Source: Owenia fusiformis
Lineage: Eukaryota; Annelida; Polychaeta; Sabellida; Oweniidae
Length of the DNA: 64,000 bases
Direction: 5' to 3'
Assembly (NCBI GenBank): GCA_903813345.2
Contig: CAIIXF020000002.1
Location: forward strand, 29,147,223 to 29,211,222
The position numbers and the translations under genes are program-made. Positions 59,341 through 64,000 of this stretch are shown piece after piece; position 1 is the first letter of the stretch; every line of letters starts with the position of its first letter. A model generated the notes under the pieces. That model was not told the DNA's origin, did no database searches, and saw only the letters and a program-made list of their open reading frames with translations.

Positions 59341-60346
59341 TTAAGCAGTCAAGAACTAACATTTAAACAAGAGTGACTGACTCATGATTTTACATGTAAT
59401 ATTGGAAATATGAAAAAGCGTTCTGGAAATATGAGATCTGCCAAACCTCCCAGGGGTTACACACTGCATGTATTTATAACATTCAAATAGTATCTTTGTC
59501 TATATACAGTATTCTGTTTCTCTATACAATTGTTCCATCTCTTATACACAAATATGTGGTCACGGTGAGGCCTGTCACCTGGTGGGTTGCGGCTTGTATG
59601 TTTTTATGTAAATCTGAAACAAAAATGCATAAATCATAGTTCATTGATAATGGTGTTATAGTAAACATCCGCCAGAAAAAATAGTCCCTGGAAAAACCTC
59701 AAATTTTTCCATTAACAAACATAGACATTTCAGCCCATCGTCAATTTTTCTTGTGAGCATGGGTAACAACAATAACGAGACTGTACTGGTAGAACACTGT
59801 TTTCAATACAGTACTATTATAATACACATGTAATATATTTTGATACAAGAGTTTTGTGGAATGTATATTTTAGGAACACTCTGATAATGAAGGTTGATTT
59901 TATGACTTTAAATTATTGGTTGAATACCCTATAATGGGCTAAATATAAACATTGACAAAATATATTTCTAATACATTTATATATTGCTGATTCGAACATG
60001 ACTGTATTTACGCCCTCTATAAACTGTGAAGAAAGTCAATATTTCACCCAGTATTTATTCCTTGTTACAACACCTGGTAATACATGTATGAGTAGTATGT
60101 GACGTCATAACGGCAGGCCATAGTAAGCCATAATGAATATTCAAATAATGTTGGTGAGTTTTCATGTTTTAATCGTAATTTAGACCTCAGATAAGGTATT
60201 ATATCGAGTAATAAATACCTTAGGGTTAGGCACAAAAGCTTTCAAACCCCTTACTCCCTTCAGTTGTTCAGGGTACAGAAAACATGTGTGCCTAGACATG
60301 CGGTATTCATTCGTTGATATAATACCTGCTCTTCGGTCTATATTTC
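59341..60346. other. Downstream flank of MGAT4
   Basis: Probable 3' UTR and flank of the - strand MGAT4 gene. An AATAAA on the - strand lies near 60051-60056. No alternative terminal exon was recognised. Confidence 0.4.
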
Positions 60347-60653
60347 TTAATTACAATACTTTACACTCACCTCACTTAAAATCACCCAGACATCACTCTC
60401 TGTGAGCACAACTAACTGAACAGCTGATACAGCTCCTATTGAGCTGTTTAATTTTGCAAAAGCACCCCCTGTGGTATGACTAAAGTGGTCTACAACAAGA
60501 TATCCATCTGGAGTTTTTGGGTATGGATCTTCATGCTTTTCATTGTCTAATATCCCTTTTTGTTTCTCTAAATGTTTTACAGGGAGTATTTCCACTGATG
60601 TATTGTAAAACCTGTCTCCAGGGTGTTCAATGTTGCCACTCTTGAATGTGAGA
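60347..60653 (-). CDS. MGAT4: MGAT4 terminal exon C
   Basis: The acceptor CCTTTTCAG precedes LTFKSGNIEHPGDRFYNTSV and, further on, PKTPDGYLVVDHF and ESDVWVILSEVSVKYCN with a TAA stop. The stop position matches the usual family C-terminus, where about seven residues follow ILSE. A good donor-like GTGAGT at 60370-60365 right after SEE/GAG leaves open an alternative last exon further left; I could not find one. Confidence 0.88.
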
Positions 60654-60671
60654 CTGAAAAGGAAAACAAAA

Positions 60672-60945
60672 GTGCATTGACACTCCAGAGAGAACAAAAG
60701 TGCATTGACACTCCAGGGAGAACTTAAGTGCATTGACACTCCAGGGAGAACAAAAGTGCATTGACACTCCAGGGAGAACAAAAGTGCATTGACACTCCAG
60801 GGAGAACAAAAGTGCATTGACACTCCAGGGAGAACAAAAGTGCATTGACACTCCAGGGAGAACAAAAGTGCATTGACACCTCAGGGAGAACAAAAGTGCA
60901 TTGACACTCCAGGGAGAACAAAAGTGCAATGACACTCCAGGGGTT
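60672..60945 (-). repeat. 28-bp minisatellite just upstream of the MGAT4 exon C acceptor
   Basis: Ten units of GTGCATTGACACTCCAGGGA plus GAACAAAA (+ strand) step exactly 28 bp from 60672 to 60924. On the gene strand each unit is a pyrimidine-rich run ending in AG. It resembles the true acceptor stretch (GCACTTTTGTTTTCC..CAG) that ends 18 bp away. All three reading frames are open through the array. Confidence 0.93.
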
Positions 60946-61409
60946 TCATTAGCAGCAGGTAACAAAATATTTTCACTGGTTGTTTTCACAAAATCGCCTG
61001 TTGTTATACATGTAGAGACTTTTCAACTTTTCCATGTTAAATTCATGGTTTCCATTATGTTGTTTTCATTTATTTTAGCCTGTTGTGAGAAATTCTAGTG
61101 AAACCCCTGCACTCTCTGAAACATATGCAGCTTTTTTGAATCGTATACAGCCCCTAGGAAGGATAAACATTCAAGTGAAATAAAATACATTTATATTGAC
61201 CTCTGTGAATCATTTTCAGTGCAAAGATATGATATACAGCATCAGTGCAAAATAAAGTCCCTGTGAAATATTAAAAAGCTCTTTCCTGTAATATACTGTT
61301 CCTGAAAAACCTGAATAGCTTCTATGCATCATATAATTCTTGTAATACAAAAACCACTTTATTGGAAATAGAATGAGTAAAGAAAGGAAAAATCTGAAAA
61401 ATCATATAC

Positions 61410-61528
61410 CTTTCAATGTACTGAGGTTCGTGAAACTTAAAGTTGAGAGTGTCCCCTTTTGTGGGTTGGTACGCCCAAAAGAATGTTTCCCCCAGATAGG
61501 CTCTCTCCAGTGTGTACTGTTGATATAC
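61410..61528 (-). CDS. MGAT4: MGAT4 exon B (C-terminal domain)
   Basis: The acceptor is TATATGCAG and the donor GTATAT; the exon is 39 codons plus two bases. It encodes VYQQYTLERAYLGETFFWAY, then QPTKGDTLNFKFHEPQYIE. The split AG codon completes to Ser with the next exon. A 27-bp minisatellite begins about 30 bp upstream of its acceptor. Confidence 0.92.
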
Positions 61529-61554
61529 CTGCATATAAATATGACATTATAGAT

Positions 61555-63420
61555 GATAGGGATATGATAAAATACATAGGGAAATGGTTTATGGTAGAAT
61601 ACATAGAGATATGATTTCTGGTATAATACACAGGGATATGATTTATGGTATAATACATAGGGATATGATTTATGGTATAATACTTAGGGATATGATAAAA
61701 TACATAGGGATATGATTTCTGGTATAATACATAGGGATATGATTTCTGGTATAATACATATGGATATATGATTTCTGGTATAATACATAGGGATATATGA
61801 TTTCTGGTATAATACATAGGGATATGATTTATGGTATTATACATAGGGATATATGATTTCTGGTATAATACATAGGGATATGATTTCTGGTATAATACAT
61901 AGGGATATATGATTTATGGTATAATACATAGGGATATGATTTATGGTATAATACATAGGGATATGATTTATGGTATAATACATAGGGATATGATTTATGG
62001 TATAATACTTAGGGATATGATAAAATACATAGGGATATGGTTTATGGTATAATACATAGGGATATGATTTCTGGTATAATACATAGAGATATGATTTCTG
62101 GTATAATACACAGGGATATGATTTATGGTATAATACATAGGGATATGATTTATGGTATAATACATAGGGATATGATTTATGGTATAATACTTAGGGATAT
62201 GATAAAATACATAGGGATATGATTTCTGGTATAATACATAGGGATATGATTTCTGGTATAATACATATGGATATATGATTTCTGGTATAATACATAGGGA
62301 TATATGATTTCTGGTATAATACATAGGGATATGATTTATGGTATAATACTTAGGGATATGATAAAATACATAAGGATATGATTTATGGTATAATACATAT
62401 GGATATATGATTTCTGTTATAATACATATGGATATATGATTTCTGGTATAATACACAGGGATATGATTTATGGTATAATACATAGGGATATGATTTATGG
62501 TATAATACATAGGGATATGATTTATGGTATAATACTTAGGGATATGATAAAATACATAGGGATATGATTTCTGGTATAATACATAGGGATATGATTTCTG
62601 GTATAATACATATGGATATATGATTTCTGGTATAATACATAGGGATATATGATTTCTGGTATAATACATAGGGATATGATTTATGGTATAATACATAGGG
62701 ATATATGATTTCTGGTATAATACATAGGGATATGATTTCTGGTATAATACATAGGGATATATGATTTATGGTATAATACATAGGGATATGATTTATGGTA
62801 TAATACATAGGGATATGATTTATGGTATAATACATAGGGATATGATTTATGGTATAATACTTAGGGATATGATAAAATACATAGGGATATGATTTCTGGT
62901 ATAATACATAGGGATATGATTTCTGGTATAATACATATGGATATATGATTTCTGGTATAATACATAGGGATATATGATTTCTGGTATAATACATAGGGAT
63001 ATGATTTATGGTATAATACATAGGGATATATGATTTCTGGTATAATACATAGGGATATATGATTTCTGGTATAATACATAGGGATATGATTTCTGGTATA
63101 AAACATATGGATATATGATTTCTGGTATAATACATAGGGATATATGATTTCTGGTATAATACATAGGGATATGATTTCTGGTATAATACATATGGATATA
63201 TGATTTAAGGTATAATACATAGGGATATGATTTATGGTATAATACATAGGGATATGATTTATGGTATAATACATAGGGATATGATTTCTGGTATAATACA
63301 TAGGGATATATGATTTCTGGTATAATACATAGGGATATGATTTATGGTATAATACATAGGGATATGATTTATGATATAATACATACAGATATGGTTTATG
63401 GTATAATAAATAGGGATTAT
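61555..63420. repeat. 27-bp minisatellite with higher-order structure in the MGAT4 intron
   Basis: Units of about 27-28 bp resemble ATAGGGATATGATTTATGGT plus ATAATAC. Two subtypes (TTTATGG and TTTCTGG), some with an extra AT, are arranged in longer blocks that recur, for example 61.6-61.75, 62.1-62.25 and 62.45-62.6 kb, each including the irregular unit AGGGATATGATAAAATACAT. It fills almost the whole intron between exons A and B. Confidence 0.93.
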
Positions 63421-63541
63421 TTGAGGTATGGATGGATGGATGGATTGATGGTGTTGATGGATTGAATGGATGGATGAATGGTTTGGATGAAATAGATGGA
63501 TGGAATGGATGAATGGAATGAATGGATAGAGTGGATGAGTT
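63421..63541. repeat. TGGA/TGAA-type tetranucleotide microsatellite
   Basis: Imperfect GGATGGATGGAT repeats with GAATGGATGAAT variants directly follow the 27-bp minisatellite. Confidence 0.85.
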
Positions 63542-63645
63542 GGCGCTTTCTAAGAGAAACAAAAATAACAATCATATAATCTATGCAGCATGCCCAGAAA
63601 ATAACCTTATGATTAGCTGAACAGACTGGACATTGCATTTTTTAC

Positions 63646-63720
63646 CTTCATTGTTGTTGTAACATCGGCAGTTGGATTCAGATGAGCCCTATGGAGCTCC
63701 CTTTTACCAAATGTTTTATC
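63646..63720 (-). CDS. MGAT4: MGAT4 exon A (C-terminal domain start)
   Basis: The exon is 25 codons in phase 0, with acceptor TTTTAG and donor GTAAAA. It encodes DKTFGKRELHRAHLNPTADV and TTTMK. This is the linker between the catalytic domain and the C-terminal domain. Confidence 0.88.
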
Positions 63721-64000
63721 CTAAAATAAATACAAAAATAAATTATACACCGCACATTTTGTTAGCTTTTGTCTCATTGTAGCTTTGAACAAGTGGGTAT
63801 AACAGATATGAACAAAATATTTTCTGAAATAACTGAAGACAAATATGCTTCTCACAAAGTACAATCTTAAAAAGCCAATTTCAGTCTCAGCATGTAACAC
63901 CCCTTTGTCGAATCCAGCTCCATAATTGTTTGTCGTTGGATCCAATATATAAATTATTTTTCCAAGTTAATTCCTTTGAACAGATATTAAGAGAGGATTG
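63721..64000 (-). other. MGAT4 intron upstream of exon A
   Basis: Intron sequence; the 74-codon open frame here has no family similarity and lacks splice support. Confidence 0.5.

Larger units (their letters stand above)
60347..63720 (-). other. MGAT4: MGAT4 gene, 3' three exons
   Basis: On the - strand three exons join in phase: 63720-63646, 61528-61410 and 60653-60347. They encode the C-terminal domain of alpha-1,3-mannosyl-glycoprotein 4-beta-N-acetylglucosaminyltransferase (GnT-IV). This is a Golgi type II membrane enzyme that adds the beta-1,4 GlcNAc branch to N-glycans. The family pattern NPxADVxTxxKxYQxxTLExAYLxExFFWAxxPxxGD...SGNIEHPxDxxxNTSVEVLP...VWVILSE is matched throughout. This part corresponds to the C-terminal lectin-like domain; the catalytic domain lies beyond 64000. 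The family has A and B forms in vertebrates, which cannot be separated here. Both introns are filled by minisatellites. The gene is convergent with nicotinamidase. Confidence 0.92.

Noticed and set aside
60672-60945. Regular 28-bp repeats reminiscent of a CRISPR array
   Set aside because: There are no unique spacers; units are head-to-tail, and the genome is eukaryotic.
61437-63571. Several long - strand ORFs repeating YPYVLYQKS or NHIPMYYT
   Set aside because: Translations of the 27-bp minisatellite in the MGAT4 intron.
63721-63945. 74-codon - strand ORF next to MGAT4 exon A
   Set aside because: It begins beyond the exon A acceptor and does not match the MGAT4 sequence; it is intron.

Overview
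The window is eukaryotic, AT-rich, intron-rich and full of repeats. It reads as an invertebrate animal genome. The mix of EF-hand nicotinamidase, MGAT4, an intronless nucleotidyltransferase/TPR gene, many palindromic MITEs and frequent ACATGTA motifs suggests a marine invertebrate. I lean towards a mollusc or other lophotrochozoan, but the sequence alone does not settle the phylum.

Two conserved multi-exon genes point towards each other. On the + strand, seven exons (156-51983) encode all but the N-terminus of an EF-hand nicotinamidase. The metal ligands and the catalytic Asp, Lys and Cys are all visible. Its first intron in the window is about 32.4 kb, intron 4 about 5.1 kb and intron 5 about 11.5 kb. 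On the - strand, the last three exons (63720-60347) encode the C-terminal domain of an alpha-1,3-mannosyl-glycoprotein 4-beta-N-acetylglucosaminyltransferase (MGAT4); the rest lies beyond the right edge. Between them, about 52.3-60.3 kb is intergenic, with MITEs and one promoter-like stretch near 58.5-59.3 kb.

Nearly everything else is nested in nicotinamidase introns. Intron 1 holds an intact Ty3/gypsy gag-pol ORF, a TIR element with a 9-bp target duplication and a split transposase-like gene, a tRNA-derived SINE, a LINE fragment, many MITEs, and blocks bounded by inverted repeats at 18.87/31.46 kb and 22.2/25.27 kb. Intron 4 holds MITEs and two tandem arrays. Intron 5 holds a large inverted duplication of a broken PIN/FEN-like nuclease gene, an antisense intronless nucleotidyltransferase/TPR gene, and a hairpin-ended element whose core has expanded to about eleven 135-bp units.

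The most striking structure surrounds nicotinamidase exon 6 (51110-51252). Upstream, the 3' splice site plus the first 71 bp of the exon is repeated in tandem, giving 22 acceptor-bearing copies of a 111-bp unit counting the true exon. Downstream, the true 5' splice site is the first of 14 tandem 21-bp units, 13 of which begin GTATGT or GTAAGT. One conserved exon therefore sits between an acceptor array and a donor array. Other arrays also abut splice sites: next to nicotinamidase exon 3 and next to MGAT4 exons B and C.
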